DNA of 40,535 nucleotides from assembly GCA_002501205.1 (NCBI GenBank), contig DLRW01000017.1, forward strand, positions 38,636-79,170, in the 5' to 3' direction. The stretch comes from Flavobacteriales bacterium UBA7878 (GTDB lineage: Bacteria > Bacteroidota > Bacteroidia > Flavobacteriales > Schleiferiaceae). Position 1 is the first letter of the stretch. The number at the start of each line of letters is the position of its first letter. Made by a program: the position numbers and the translations under genes. Under the pieces are notes generated by a model that had not been told where the DNA came from, ran no database searches, and was given only the letters and a program-made list of their open reading frames with translations. Of the stretch, positions 14,973-24,346 are shown piece by piece.

Positions 14973-17339
14973 TTAAATCTTCACGACTTTAAACTCCTGG
15001 CCATTCACCTTAAGAATGTAATTACCAGCGGGAAAGCGCTCCATGCTGATTTTTAATTCGGCTAGATGCTCGTACTTCTCCTGAATACGAGTTCGGCCTG
15101 CTGGAGTTATCAATTCGATTTGCCAGTCGATAGGACCGCTTTCAGATATTAAAGTTAAACTGTCTTGAACCGGATTGGGAAACAATCGAATATTCTTGTC
15201 TTCGGCATTTACCACCTGCAAGGCCAGGCTTTCATCACTATTGGCCAAAACATAATCCCCGCTCATCAAAGGGTTTAAGATAAAGCTTCCAATGCGCGAA
15301 TTAGGGCTGCTGGCTTGCTTTTGCTGATGAGGGTATAAGTTCCATTGTTGGACTCCTTTCGGGCGATAAAGCACCACTAAGCTGTCGTTTCCATTTTGTA
15401 ATAAATCCTGATCCATACCCCGAGTGCTGCCATCAAATCGCAATTCTCCTTTAAGGGTGCTTTGCTGGAAATAGAGATTCTGAACCGTGAAATAATGCCT
15501 TTGACCTAAGCGGAAATCAAAGGGATTAGCAGAATCTTTTTCGGCTGCCACCAGATGCTGCATCACAATTACAGAACCCGTATCCACAAAGTTTTCGGTG
15601 CTCACCGTCATTCCACCATAGCTGGCCGTTTGGCTGCCCGCCTGATCAAAATGTAAGTGATCCCTGCCGGTTGCCGTTAATAAAGATCCGCTGTGGGAGG
15701 CTATTACGGCAATGGGTTTAAAAGGAATAAGAATTCCACCATGCTGACTTTCCTTACCAGAGTGAATTAGCCTTTGGGTAAAACGGGTCCCATCCGCCTT
15801 AAAGAAGGTGATGTCTACTGGCACCTGATTGAAGTAGTTAGGAGCAGCATAGGTCCTTTGCTTTAAGCTGAGGTCCACTCTTTGCGTTAAATCTTGATAA
15901 GACCAATCCTCAACACTAAACTGCGGATAGCCAGCTTCGAATACCCAGTCTTGCCAGAATTCCTGCAAGTCAGTATTTCCGCTAATGCGTATCATTTCAT
16001 CACGAAATTCTACACTGTTTAAATTGCCATAGGCATGGTCGACAAAGAGCTGTTGCAAGGAATTGAAGAATACGCTGTCCCCTAAATAATGGCGCATATT
16101 ATGTCCTACCATGGCGCCTTTTTGATAGACATGATAGCCATATACAAACTCATGAGGCATTCCATAAAGTGAACGGTGCATATTACCATCACGGCTGGCC
16201 GCATTGAGAAGTACATTCCAGGCATTTTCGCGCACGATGTCGAGGTATTCATTACGACCATAGACCTGCTCGGTATAAAGATGGGAGCTGAACTCCGCCA
16301 TGCCTTCGTTGATCCACATATCATCGGCTGTTTCGCAAGTAATGAGGTTTCCGAACCAATGATGCGCTAATTCATGGGCCATGATATCCTCGCCGTTAAG
16401 GTTGCCATTTATCAAATTGATGGGATAGGAAATGCTGGTGGCATGTTCCATGGCGCCAATGGTAGTAGCAGCATAGCCAACCCGTGGCCATTGGTAAGGA
16501 CCAAAATAGTGTTCGTAGGCGTGGAGGGTAGGTTTTAAGTTTATGAAGGAGGCTTTCAAATTACTTGTGTCTGCTGCTTTGGCCGCTAATAGGATGTCTA
16601 AAGTTCCATTGGCTGCGGCCACTGTATCGCTTAAAAACTGATAATTAGCTAGGGCAAAACTGATGAGGTAGGTAGGAATAGGCTTGTCTAAGCGAGCAGA
16701 GCTTAGAATACTATCTCCTTGGGTGTTACGAGTGATTTGATCACCACTTAATAAAGGACGCATAGGTGCCTTGCTAAGGAGGTTTAAGCTGTAGGTAGAT
16801 TTCTCTACGAAATTATCATAGCAGGGGAACCAGGCTCGGCCATAGGTATGTGGATTGGATCCGAAGCCTACTCCTAAATTATAATAATAACCTTGAGCGG
16901 CATGAAAGCCACCCCAATTTAAAGGGTCGCCCTGAGGATAGCCACTGTAATAGATCCATACCGAAGTAGTGTCTCCCAGGTTAAGTGCATTGCTGAAATC
17001 GATTTGCAGTAGAGAATCATTATAGCTGTAGCTGCCAGAAAGGCCCGGAAATTTTACGGAATCAACTTGAAGTTTCCAGAGGTCGAGATTAAGCCGACTG
17101 ACATTGGCTAGGCGTGGCGTAACTTGAATTCGGGCTTCGGCTTTAAATTCTTGTTGGGCAATACCATAGAGATCCAGAAAGAGGTCATAATCCAAAATGT
17201 CAAAGGTGTCGCTCTTCGCATTGTTATTGATATTGGGAGTAGAAAGAGCCTGAACGTTTTGCTTGCTGTCCATACAATTGTATTGGGCCTGCAATAAAAA
17301 TGGACCCAAGAGAAAAACGATATACCGAAGCTTTCGCAT
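14973..17339 (-). CDS. M1-family zinc metallopeptidase with T9SS sorting domain
   Basis: The 788-residue protein is a secreted aminopeptidase of the M1 (gluzincin) family. After a signal peptide (MRKLRYIVFLLGPFLLQAQ), the N-terminal beta domain runs to ~residue 250. The catalytic domain has a GAMEH variant of the substrate motif and a full zinc site, H322-E323-x-x-H326 with E345 in NEGMAEF. The C-terminal ~75 residues (LFPNPVQDSLTL onward) are a T9SS type A sorting domain, so it should be exported or surface bound and free amino acids from environmental peptides. I chose the ATG at 17339, directly before the signal peptide, over an upstream in-frame alternative at 17396. Confidence 0.93.
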   Translation of the reverse strand: MRKLRYIVFLLGPFLLQAQYNCMDSKQNVQALSTPNINNNAKSDTFDILDYDLFLDLYGIAQQEFKAEARIQVTPRLANVSRLNLDLWKLQVDSVKFPGLSGSYSYNDSLLQIDFSNALNLGDTTSVWIYYSGYPQGDPLNWGGFHAAQGYYYNLGVGFGSNPHTYGRAWFPCYDNFVEKSTYSLNLLSKAPMRPLLSGDQITRNTQGDSILSSARLDKPIPTYLISFALANYQFLSDTVAAANGTLDILLAAKAADTSNLKASFINLKPTLHAYEHYFGPYQWPRVGYAATTIGAMEHATSISYPINLINGNLNGEDIMAHELAHHWFGNLITCETADDMWINEGMAEFSSHLYTEQVYGRNEYLDIVRENAWNVLLNAASRDGNMHRSLYGMPHEFVYGYHVYQKGAMVGHNMRHYLGDSVFFNSLQQLFVDHAYGNLNSVEFRDEMIRISGNTDLQEFWQDWVFEAGYPQFSVEDWSYQDLTQRVDLSLKQRTYAAPNYFNQVPVDITFFKADGTRFTQRLIHSGKESQHGGILIPFKPIAVIASHSGSLLTATGRDHLHFDQAGSQTASYGGMTVSTENFVDTGSVIVMQHLVAAEKDSANPFDFRLGQRHYFTVQNLYFQQSTLKGELRFDGSTRGMDQDLLQNGNDSLVVLYRPKGVQQWNLYPHQQKQASSPNSRIGSFILNPLMSGDYVLANSDESLALQVVNAEDKNIRLFPNPVQDSLTLISESGPIDWQIELITPAGRTRIQEKYEHLAELKISMERFPAGNYILKVNGQEFKVVKI

Positions 17340-17438
17340 AATGTAAAATTTGAAGCCCGAAGATAAGAAGCTAATCGAGCACCCTAGCGACTCCAATCAA
17401 TATTTCTAATTTAGGACGCGCTAAGCTTGAAGCCTATT

Positions 17439-19421
17439 ATGAGTAAACGCAATATTCTTTTATTTATCCCTGCTTTCCTCATTATCCTCTTGCCCCCGAG
17501 CTTGGTTATAATGCAGGATGATTTAGCCCTGGACCCGGCGCTGCATCCTCGCATGTTTTTACTAGGTTTATTCCTCCTATTGATTATCGGCCTCAGCTAT
17601 CCCAAAGTGAAATGGCTAAAGGCTTTAAAATCCTTACCAGCGCTTTTATTCCTTGGCTTCTTGCTGATTGAAACCCTTTCTTGGCTGGGACATGGCGCCG
17701 GAGCCGAAGCGGCAGTTCCCCTGATTAAAGATGCAGGCTTTTTCCTTTTGTTTATCGCGGTTTCAAGTCTGGATTGGGATGCCCCTAAAAGAAGTTATTT
17801 GGCCTGGTCGACTCTTATTTCATTGCTCTTAGTAATTGGAATTACAGTTGATAAAAACATTCTTCCCAATTGGACCACTGCGCTAAAAGAATTCCCTTTC
17901 ACCGAACTGCGGGGACCTATGGCGCATCATAATTTATTGGCTTCGTCCTTAGTACTCCTACTTCCTTTTAGTTTACTGTCCAAAAACCGAGAAGGGAAAA
18001 ACCCTTGGCCAGCGCGAATTCTGGGGATACTGGTGGCGGCTTGTACCTTGGCATTAATCTATTTCACACGTTCCCGATCGGCTTTATTGGGGGCTATGGC
18101 TGGAGTGGCCGTAATTAGCTTGACTTATATATTTCGTAAGTGGATTCCAAAATTCAGTTATGCCAAGCTTAGTCTTGGGATCCTGCTGCTCTTACTGATA
18201 GTCCCGATATTCCTGGTGCAGTACAAAGTGATTTTGGCTAAAACAGGAGAGGGTAAGGCGCTGCAAAGTCGGATGATTGAAACCAGCGGCACCGAGAAGA
18301 GTTTTACTACCGGGGAGCGCCTGCAAATGTGGGATTATAGCTTAGCCATGATTCAAGATCAGGGCCTATTTGGGGTGGGGCCCGGGAACTGGAGAATAGA
18401 TTTTCCGATGTATGGTTCGGAGGTATATCGTGCTCGGCAAGGCATCGTGCAATTCCAAAGACCTCATAATGACTATCTCTGGATATGGGCCGAGACCGGA
18501 CCCTTTGGGCTTCTTTTATATCTCGCTTTTGTACTGGCCTTAATTCAACAAGCCTTTCGGCAGATGCGTACTGGCGATTCCAATTGGAGTCCCCATCTCT
18601 TATTGGCTGTGCTCATCGGCTTTTTAGTGGTATCCCTTTTTAGCTTCCCTCGTGAGCGCATTTTTCATCAATCCTTATTTATGATGGCCGCGGGTCTTTT
18701 GAATTCTGCAGGAATGAGTTCTGAAGCTCGAAGTCAAAGCAAACTTTGGCAAGTCTTGCTCTTTTCAATCTTAATGCTAATGGCAGCTCTCTTCACCTAC
18801 ACCGGTTATGAGCGCTGGAAAGGGGAGAAGGTAAGCCGGAAGATAATTGTGGCTCATGGTCAAGCTAATTGGCCCGCATTGATTCAGTTAAAGGAAGAAA
18901 CCGATCCCCTACTTTTTTACCAGATTAGTCCGGTTGGGATGCCGATGGAATTTTATAGTGGACTGGCTTATCTTAACCAGCAGAAATATGCCCAAGCCCT
19001 GGAAGAGTATACGATTGCGCGGCAGCTACATCCTAATAATTTACAGGTGACGAATAATCTGGCTAATACCTTCACCCTGCTTGGTGAAGCGGATAGCGCC
19101 TTGGTTTATTATCGCAAAGCGATCGAGATTTCACCTTATTACAAAGAGGGTATTTTAAATTTGGCCTCGAGTTATTTTAATAATTCTCAATCGGCGAATG
19201 CTTATACTATCCTTAGGGAAAAGGCGGCGGAGTTTGATGAGGATCGAGGGATGTATGAAACTTATGTACTTACCATTATTAAGAATTGGGCGACAGAGGA
19301 AGGTAAGGATCTAAGTACCTTGGATGATAAAGAGTTGATTCGACTTCATTATATCCTGGCTTATGACCTAAGACAAGAGCCGGCTTTGGAATATTTCGCC
19401 AGTCATACAGAAAGTCATTAG
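17439..19421 (+). CDS. O-antigen ligase/Wzy-like membrane protein with C-terminal TPR repeats
   Basis: The 660-residue protein has about ten or more membrane helices in the first ~460 residues. The large periplasmic loop with RPHNDYLWIWAETGPFG is typical of the Wzy_C/WaaL (O-antigen ligase) superfamily. The last part (about residues 500-620) contains two to three TPR units (YLNQQKYAQALEEYTIA, LLGEADSALVYYRKAIEISP). Members ligate or polymerise surface glycans; ligase and polymerase cannot be told apart here. No other glycan genes are adjacent. The ATG at 17439 is preferred to an in-frame TTG at 17427. It diverges from the M1 peptidase gene. Confidence 0.85.
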   Translation: MSKRNILLFIPAFLIILLPPSLVIMQDDLALDPALHPRMFLLGLFLLLIIGLSYPKVKWLKALKSLPALLFLGFLLIETLSWLGHGAGAEAAVPLIKDAGFFLLFIAVSSLDWDAPKRSYLAWSTLISLLLVIGITVDKNILPNWTTALKEFPFTELRGPMAHHNLLASSLVLLLPFSLLSKNREGKNPWPARILGILVAACTLALIYFTRSRSALLGAMAGVAVISLTYIFRKWIPKFSYAKLSLGILLLLLIVPIFLVQYKVILAKTGEGKALQSRMIETSGTEKSFTTGERLQMWDYSLAMIQDQGLFGVGPGNWRIDFPMYGSEVYRARQGIVQFQRPHNDYLWIWAETGPFGLLLYLAFVLALIQQAFRQMRTGDSNWSPHLLLAVLIGFLVVSLFSFPRERIFHQSLFMMAAGLLNSAGMSSEARSQSKLWQVLLFSILMLMAALFTYTGYERWKGEKVSRKIIVAHGQANWPALIQLKEETDPLLFYQISPVGMPMEFYSGLAYLNQQKYAQALEEYTIARQLHPNNLQVTNNLANTFTLLGEADSALVYYRKAIEISPYYKEGILNLASSYFNNSQSANAYTILREKAAEFDEDRGMYETYVLTIIKNWATEEGKDLSTLDDKELIRLHYILAYDLRQEPALEYFASHTESH

Positions 19422-19521
19422 AAGCTCAGGTTTAGGCATCCAATCTGTTAAAGAAAGCAGGAAGTCCTTCTATTTCAAAGAAATCCTTTAATTTTCAGGT
19501 CTAACTCTGAAATTTCCCTGT

Positions 19522-20454
19522 ATGCCTAAAACATTACTTCTCTTTGTTGTTTGTTTATTTGGTGGCTCCCTCATGGCGCAGTCTTCCAGTATTCAGCCGA
19601 ATACCGGTAGCCAAGGACAAACTTTGCCCATCATAATATCGGGTCAAAATACCCAGTATCAATCCGGATCTGCAACGGTGCAATTGCAGTACAGTCAAGG
19701 TTCCTTTACTATTAGTCAAGGCAGCATTACTGGTTTTTCCAATATTCAGGTAAGCAGCCCAACGCAAATTACCGGAACCTTGGTGGTGCCTCCTAATGCG
19801 CCTTCGGGTAGCTATAATTTATTTGTGATGGCCGGCAGTAGCACAGTGACTTTCGATCCATCGGCTTTCACCGTGCAGCCCCCCACTAGCAACTTCATTC
19901 AAGTGCAGCCCAATGGTGTAAAGCCAGGGAATACTTTAAATGGAATGACAGTTTCTGTACCCGCAGGTTCCTTTAAAAATGCCATGACTGGAATTCAAAA
20001 AGTATGGCTAAGTAAAGGAAATCTGGTGCTTGAGAACTTTAGCAATATCGCGGTACAAAATGCGAGTACTTTCACCGCTGATTTTAGTGCTCCATCTAAT
20101 GTGCCTCAGGGTATGTATGATATGAATGTCTTTGAAAACAGCGGAGCCATGCACGTGACTGTTGCTGCTTTTGAGATTTCGGATAATGTGAGTTTGCTAG
20201 AGCGTCCGCTTTTCAACTTCAGTTATTTCCCTAATCCGGCTCAAGACTACTTAAAGGTATCCTATGCTGAAGCAGGTGCACAAACTAGCTTTGAGATCTT
20301 AGACCTTAATGGTCGCCTAATTCATTCTTACACTGTGGAAGGTGCGGAAGGTGAAATGACCTTCTCCATCAGTGACCTGGCCAAAGGCATGTATTTATTG
20401 CGTGTGCAAGAAGCCGGTACTGTTCTCACTGTTAAGAAATGGCAGAAGAACTAG
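19522..20454 (+). CDS. T9SS-sorted secreted protein with Ig/IPT-like domains
   Basis: The 310-residue product has a signal peptide (cleavage near LMAQ, residue 20), two beta-rich Ig/IPT-like modules (about 20-115 and 120-215, each ending in a YDxxV or YNLFV-type strand) and a T9SS type A sorting domain from FSYFPNPAQDYL to the end. The mature region is rich in Ser, Gln, Thr and Asn, as in surface adhesins. No catalytic motif is visible. It is followed by a strong terminator and appears to be its own transcript, 100 bases after the ligase gene. The function is probably adhesive or structural at the cell surface, which is inference. Confidence 0.85.
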   Translation: MPKTLLLFVVCLFGGSLMAQSSSIQPNTGSQGQTLPIIISGQNTQYQSGSATVQLQYSQGSFTISQGSITGFSNIQVSSPTQITGTLVVPPNAPSGSYNLFVMAGSSTVTFDPSAFTVQPPTSNFIQVQPNGVKPGNTLNGMTVSVPAGSFKNAMTGIQKVWLSKGNLVLENFSNIAVQNASTFTADFSAPSNVPQGMYDMNVFENSGAMHVTVAAFEISDNVSLLERPLFNFSYFPNPAQDYLKVSYAEAGAQTSFEILDLNGRLIHSYTVEGAEGEMTFSISDLAKGMYLLRVQEAGTVLTVKKWQKN

Positions 20455-20481
20455 CTGAGCTTTAGTAGTAGAAAATTAAGG

Positions 20482-20516
20482 ACCGTCTCGAATTTCTATT
20501 TGGGACGGTTTTTTTT
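20482..20516 (+). terminator. Intrinsic terminator after the small T9SS gene
   Basis: ACCGTCTC (20482-20489) pairs with GGGACGGT (20502-20509, one G-U pair) across a 12-base loop, followed by eight T (20509-20516). It starts 28 bases after the stop at 20454. On the minus strand there is no U-run, so it works only for plus transcripts. Confidence 0.88.
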
Positions 20517-20517
20517 G

Positions 20518-20538
20518 GAAGAAACTTGAGGTTTCTTC
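20518..20538. repeat. Perfect inverted repeat beside the terminator
   Basis: GAAGAAAC (20518-20525) and GTTTCTTC (20531-20538) form a perfect 8-bp stem with a 5-base loop, starting two bases after the U-run of the preceding terminator. It lies about 140 bases beyond the rlmB stop on the minus strand and could stabilise that transcript's 3' end. No U-run follows on either strand. Confidence 0.5.
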
Positions 20539-20676
20539 AGTATTTAGTAGATAGAAATTAGATCGGTCGCAAGCTCCCTGTTGGATTGTTTTACGACTTC
20601 GGTAATTGATTTATCCTTTCAAGCAAAGCTGCCAATAGGGCCTTGGTGAAATTCCTGCTTACGACTAAGTCGATGT

Positions 20677-21432
20677 TTAGAGATTTCTCTGCCTTACAAT
20701 TTCATAGAGAACTGCACCGGCGGCTACCGATACATTAAGCGAACCTACCTTTCCTAGCATGGGTAATTTCACCACTTCATCGGAAGCTTTTATACGTTCG
20801 GGAGCAACACCCTTATCTTCGGATCCCATAATTAAGGCCAGGGGACCGGTGAGATCGGTATCGTAGGATAGTTGATTGGTTTTCTCGCTGCAGGATACTA
20901 CCCGAATGCCACTCATTTGCAGCCAAGTTACTGTTTCATTGAGGTTGCTTTCCTTGCAAACCGGTAGGTGATTGAGGGCACCCGCCGAGGCTTTCATCGC
21001 ATCCATATTAAAAGCAGCGGAATTGCGCATGGTGGTTACCAAAGCATGGGCGCCCACGGCATCTGCAGTACGAGCAATAGCCCCTAAATTCCGTACATCA
21101 CTCACACGATCCAGAATAACAATCAGCGGATCTTCACCTTTTTCCCAGGTAGCTTGAACTACTTCTTTTAGGTCTACACTTTGTACCACGCTAATTGTGG
21201 CGATTACCCCCTGATGATTTTTGCGGGTAAACTTATCGAGACGGGTTTTAGGAACTACCGTATAAGGTAGTTTATGTTCCTTAATCACGCCCCACAATTC
21301 CTTGAAGAGGGCCCCTTGTAAGTTTTTCTGAATGTATATTTTATCGAGTTCCTTTCCTGCTTCAATGGCTTCGAGCAGGGGCCTAATACCACATAGGAGA
21401 TCGGCTTCGGTATTGGAGTTGGTCATAGTCAT
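20677..21432 (-). CDS. rlmB: SpoU/TrmH-family 23S rRNA (guanosine-2'-O)-methyltransferase, RlmB type
   Basis: The 251-residue SAM-dependent enzyme carries the SPOUT trefoil-knot motifs: the NLGAIARTADAVGAHAL segment (motif 1), MGSEDKGV (motif 2) and SLNVSVAAGAVLYE (motif 3). An N-terminal substrate-binding region with GIRPLLEAI opens the protein, as in RlmB, which methylates G2251 of 23S rRNA. The start ATG at 21432 (or 21426) overlaps the end of the GWxTD gene by about 50 bases; longer forms to 21549 are possible in frame but would overlap more and add non-family sequence. It is the last gene of the ung-Omp85-GWxTD-rlmB run. RlmB versus a related TrmH paralogue cannot be fully separated. Confidence 0.88.
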   Translation of the reverse strand: MTMTNSNTEADLLCGIRPLLEAIEAGKELDKIYIQKNLQGALFKELWGVIKEHKLPYTVVPKTRLDKFTRKNHQGVIATISVVQSVDLKEVVQATWEKGEDPLIVILDRVSDVRNLGAIARTADAVGAHALVTTMRNSAAFNMDAMKASAGALNHLPVCKESNLNETVTWLQMSGIRVVSCSEKTNQLSYDTDLTGPLALIMGSEDKGVAPERIKASDEVVKLPMLGKVGSLNVSVAAGAVLYEIVRQRNL

Positions 21433-22717
21433 CTTGTTCGCGACGAATATCTTTCGAGTTGTAGATATGGCCTCGGCGCCAGGCCTCAATTGCTTGCCCC
21501 CAGCCATAACGGTATTGATTGGATCTTTCCATCGAATAGTCGTTATCACTAAAAGGATTATCTAAATGCAAGAAATTGAAATAATAGGAGAGGGAAGAGT
21601 TTTCATTGCCATACACCCAAGCCTCACCGGTAGAGGAGCGATACACCGCATTGGGCGGACCATAGATAATGTAAACAATGCCACGGTCTGTTTTCCATCC
21701 CTCTAAATAGGAGCTAAAATGCCGATTGGCTTCTTCCACTCTTTGGTAATAAGCCGCTACCAAAGATTTGGCTCTCTCTGAGCTACCACCTTTGCGAATC
21801 CAAAAATCATCGATCCACTTTTTTAAAGCTTCAGGCTGATTCATTAAAGCTTGCATCTCAGAATATTCCTTCTGCGTAGTAAGGTAGCGCAAGGGTTCTG
21901 CCATTTGCTGATGATTTCCTACCAGCGGAAAACCGGTATAGAAATATTGCACGGTAAAGCCTTGCCACTGACTGGTATCCAAGCGGAAATGGTAAAAGCC
22001 CGGCTCTTTGAAACTCAATAAATGATTAGCCGGAACCCGAAAAGTAGTGTCGGGTTTAATATCGAAGGACTCCTCCTGATTGCTGGAATAGGGAGGCAGG
22101 GCTAAGGGGAATTCTCGACGATAATGACTTACATAGATCTCCTTATTTTCTAATAAGCAATGACGGATTTTAAAAGGTAAACCTGCCGGGATGTGGTTCT
22201 TAAAGAGTAAACGATCATTGCTGTCTAAGAGCTCGAAATAGCTTGGAGAATTGTAATTAGTATTGTTAATCCAAAGGAAATTAGCCTGACTGCTGCCACG
22301 GTTGAGGTCATAGACCTTAAGGTAGAGCATGGCCTTTTCCAGATCATCTGGCATGTGCAAATTAAACTGACCTTCTAAAATTTCATTCTTCACCTTGGGA
22401 ACTCGGTGATTGATATGCACCCAACCACTGTCTAATAGAGTAGAACTTTCGATGGAAGGGAGGAGGCGGTACTCAATTTTTATTCGGGCCTCATAATCCG
22501 ATTCGTCGGTGGGACGAGAAAAGAGGAAGTTGTCGGTTTGCACCTGATAGTGAACTTCAAAGAGTGTATCACTAATAGGATGAATGTTGAACTTAGGGCG
22601 TAAGCCTACTTCTTGTTTATTATAGAGGTAAGAAAGATTATTGGTTTGCAAGCCTTCTGGGCCCCGGCATTGCCAGAGTCCCATAAATAATAAAGCAAAC
22701 ACAAATCTTTTATACAT
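21383..22717 (-). CDS. GWxTD domain-containing lipoprotein
   Basis: The 444-residue protein has a lipoprotein signal (lipobox GLWQC, C17). In the C-terminal part it has the YLEGWKTDRGIVYIIYGPPN signature and EAWVYG of the GWxTD domain, a family of unknown function common in Bacteroidota. The N-terminal ~250 residues are beta-rich. The end of the frame overlaps the rlmB start by 50 bases. It follows the Omp85-type gene by 30 bases, so an envelope-linked role with that barrel is possible, but that is inference. Confidence 0.88.
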   Translation of the reverse strand: MYKRFVFALLFMGLWQCRGPEGLQTNNLSYLYNKQEVGLRPKFNIHPISDTLFEVHYQVQTDNFLFSRPTDESDYEARIKIEYRLLPSIESSTLLDSGWVHINHRVPKVKNEILEGQFNLHMPDDLEKAMLYLKVYDLNRGSSQANFLWINNTNYNSPSYFELLDSNDRLLFKNHIPAGLPFKIRHCLLENKEIYVSHYRREFPLALPPYSSNQEESFDIKPDTTFRVPANHLLSFKEPGFYHFRLDTSQWQGFTVQYFYTGFPLVGNHQQMAEPLRYLTTQKEYSEMQALMNQPEALKKWIDDFWIRKGGSSERAKSLVAAYYQRVEEANRHFSSYLEGWKTDRGIVYIIYGPPNAVYRSSTGEAWVYGNENSSLSYYFNFLHLDNPFSDNDYSMERSNQYRYGWGQAIEAWRRGHIYNSKDIRREQDDYDQLQYRSRSPMWY

Positions 22718-22747
22718 GGTAGCAAAGTTAAGTATTAAGCCTTAGGC

Positions 22748-24346
22748 TTAGAAACGGTTTACATAGGCCAGGTGAATTTTTCCTGCTCTGAAATCATAGC
22801 TATCCGAATTACTCTGACCTACTGCCAGGAATAACGAGAAAATTCCTCCTTTCGTTTGAAAGTTCAGACCTAAGCCAATGCCGCTGTGTCGATCCCATAA
22901 ACCTCGTTTCTGTGCCTGTCTTTCGGCAAAACCCAAATCGGCGAAAGCACTAAGGTAATCGTAAGAGCCTAACATATAGCGCAGCTCGGAACGAAGAGTG
23001 CCATAGGCCGGACTAAAAAAGGTCCATTCATTAAAACCTCTTAAACTTCGCAATCCTCCCAATCGAAAGACTTCATTGTCCTGTAAATTTTGTCCGCTTA
23101 GTCCGGCACTTTGAATTTCCTGATGCCACACCCAACGCTTAAAAGGCGCGAAATATTGAAAATTGGATTGCCAGGCGAATTGCCGACTTTCCTGACCTTC
23201 ACTTTGCCTTTGGCCGCTGCCCAGGCTTAATTCCAAAGCATAGCCCTTGCGCGCTACGATAGCATCGTTTCGTCGGTCAATATCAAAGCCCAGGTTAAAA
23301 CGAAGGGTTTGCACCGATTTGATTAGACGACTGTCATCCGATATTCCCAAAGGTTCGGAACTAAAATAGGTAAGGCCTAAGCTAAAATGGGCTGCTTGAG
23401 CTAGTCGATAGGGGAGATTCAGGTTCAATTCCTGGCGTACAAAACTGCTGTCTTGCCTAAAGATTTCAATTTGAGCCGCTAATCCTAGGGGGCTATTAAA
23501 GAGATAAGGGTATCGAAAACCCAATTCAAATTCCTGAGCCTGGGCTCCCGGACTTTGCCAGCGTAGTTCAATTCCTTCTCCACGATTAAAGAGATTGAGC
23601 AGTTTTAATTGAAAATCACCGGTTAATTGCGTGTTTCCTTCATCATCTGTATTGAGGCCTAAAACCCCATTAATGAGATTGGAACTGCGTTTTTTTAAGT
23701 ATAAATAAAGTCGTGCTTTATTAGGGAAAAAGGCGACCGCCGGGGCTCTCTCCATTTGAAGGTAGGCCGTTCGACCAATATAATCCTGCAGGTTTTGCAG
23801 GTAGAGGTCACTGTAAGGGCTGGCTTCCTGCCAGTTTATTTCTTGATAAAGTAAGGGTAGATGGATATCATCATAGCCTAAAACAACAATGGAATCGAAC
23901 TGAATAAAGGGCCCAGGATCTAGTTGCAGACGCGCGTTTAAATGATCGTCGATGACCTGATAATCCATCAGCCGAAAGGCGGCGAAAGGATAACCCATAT
24001 TAGACTGTAGCCTTAATCTTTGGCTCAGAATAATCCGAAAATTAGAATCGTTTAAAGCCAGGGCATCGGGATGTTTATAGTCCAAATTATCTTTTCCATT
24101 TAGGATTTTTAATTCACCAATTTCCAGCTTGTTGCCACTGTAGAGACTATCGCCCTTCCAGTAGTGCAACCAAAATCCCGCTTCTTGAATTTTCCAAAGT
24201 AATTGTGCGGAGCTGAGACTGTCTTGCAGGATTTGTTCTAACTCACGCGTCCAACTGGCTTTGGGGCTAATAATAGTATAGTCTTGGGCTTTTAAACCCA
24301 GGCTTAGCATCAAGACCAGAAATATGCTTAGATGTCGACCTGCCAT
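22748..24346 (-). CDS. Omp85-family (BamA/TamA-like) outer-membrane barrel protein
   Basis: The 532-residue protein has a signal peptide (cleavage near SLGLKAQ), one or more POTRA-like units before ~residue 230 (for example GPFIQFDSIVVLG) and a C-terminal 16-strand-type barrel. The diagnostic motif GGLRSLRGFNEW resembles the conserved (V/L)RGF lid-lock motif of Omp85 proteins. It ends in Phe, as outer-membrane barrels often do. At 532 residues it is shorter than BamA, so it is more like a TamA or two-partner-secretion type. It overlaps ung by 19 bases and precedes the GWxTD lipoprotein. The role may be insertion or export of an envelope protein; the client is unknown. Confidence 0.87.
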   Translation of the reverse strand: MAGRHLSIFLVLMLSLGLKAQDYTIISPKASWTRELEQILQDSLSSAQLLWKIQEAGFWLHYWKGDSLYSGNKLEIGELKILNGKDNLDYKHPDALALNDSNFRIILSQRLRLQSNMGYPFAAFRLMDYQVIDDHLNARLQLDPGPFIQFDSIVVLGYDDIHLPLLYQEINWQEASPYSDLYLQNLQDYIGRTAYLQMERAPAVAFFPNKARLYLYLKKRSSNLINGVLGLNTDDEGNTQLTGDFQLKLLNLFNRGEGIELRWQSPGAQAQEFELGFRYPYLFNSPLGLAAQIEIFRQDSSFVRQELNLNLPYRLAQAAHFSLGLTYFSSEPLGISDDSRLIKSVQTLRFNLGFDIDRRNDAIVARKGYALELSLGSGQRQSEGQESRQFAWQSNFQYFAPFKRWVWHQEIQSAGLSGQNLQDNEVFRLGGLRSLRGFNEWTFFSPAYGTLRSELRYMLGSYDYLSAFADLGFAERQAQKRGLWDRHSGIGLGLNFQTKGGIFSLFLAVGQSNSDSYDFRAGKIHLAYVNRF

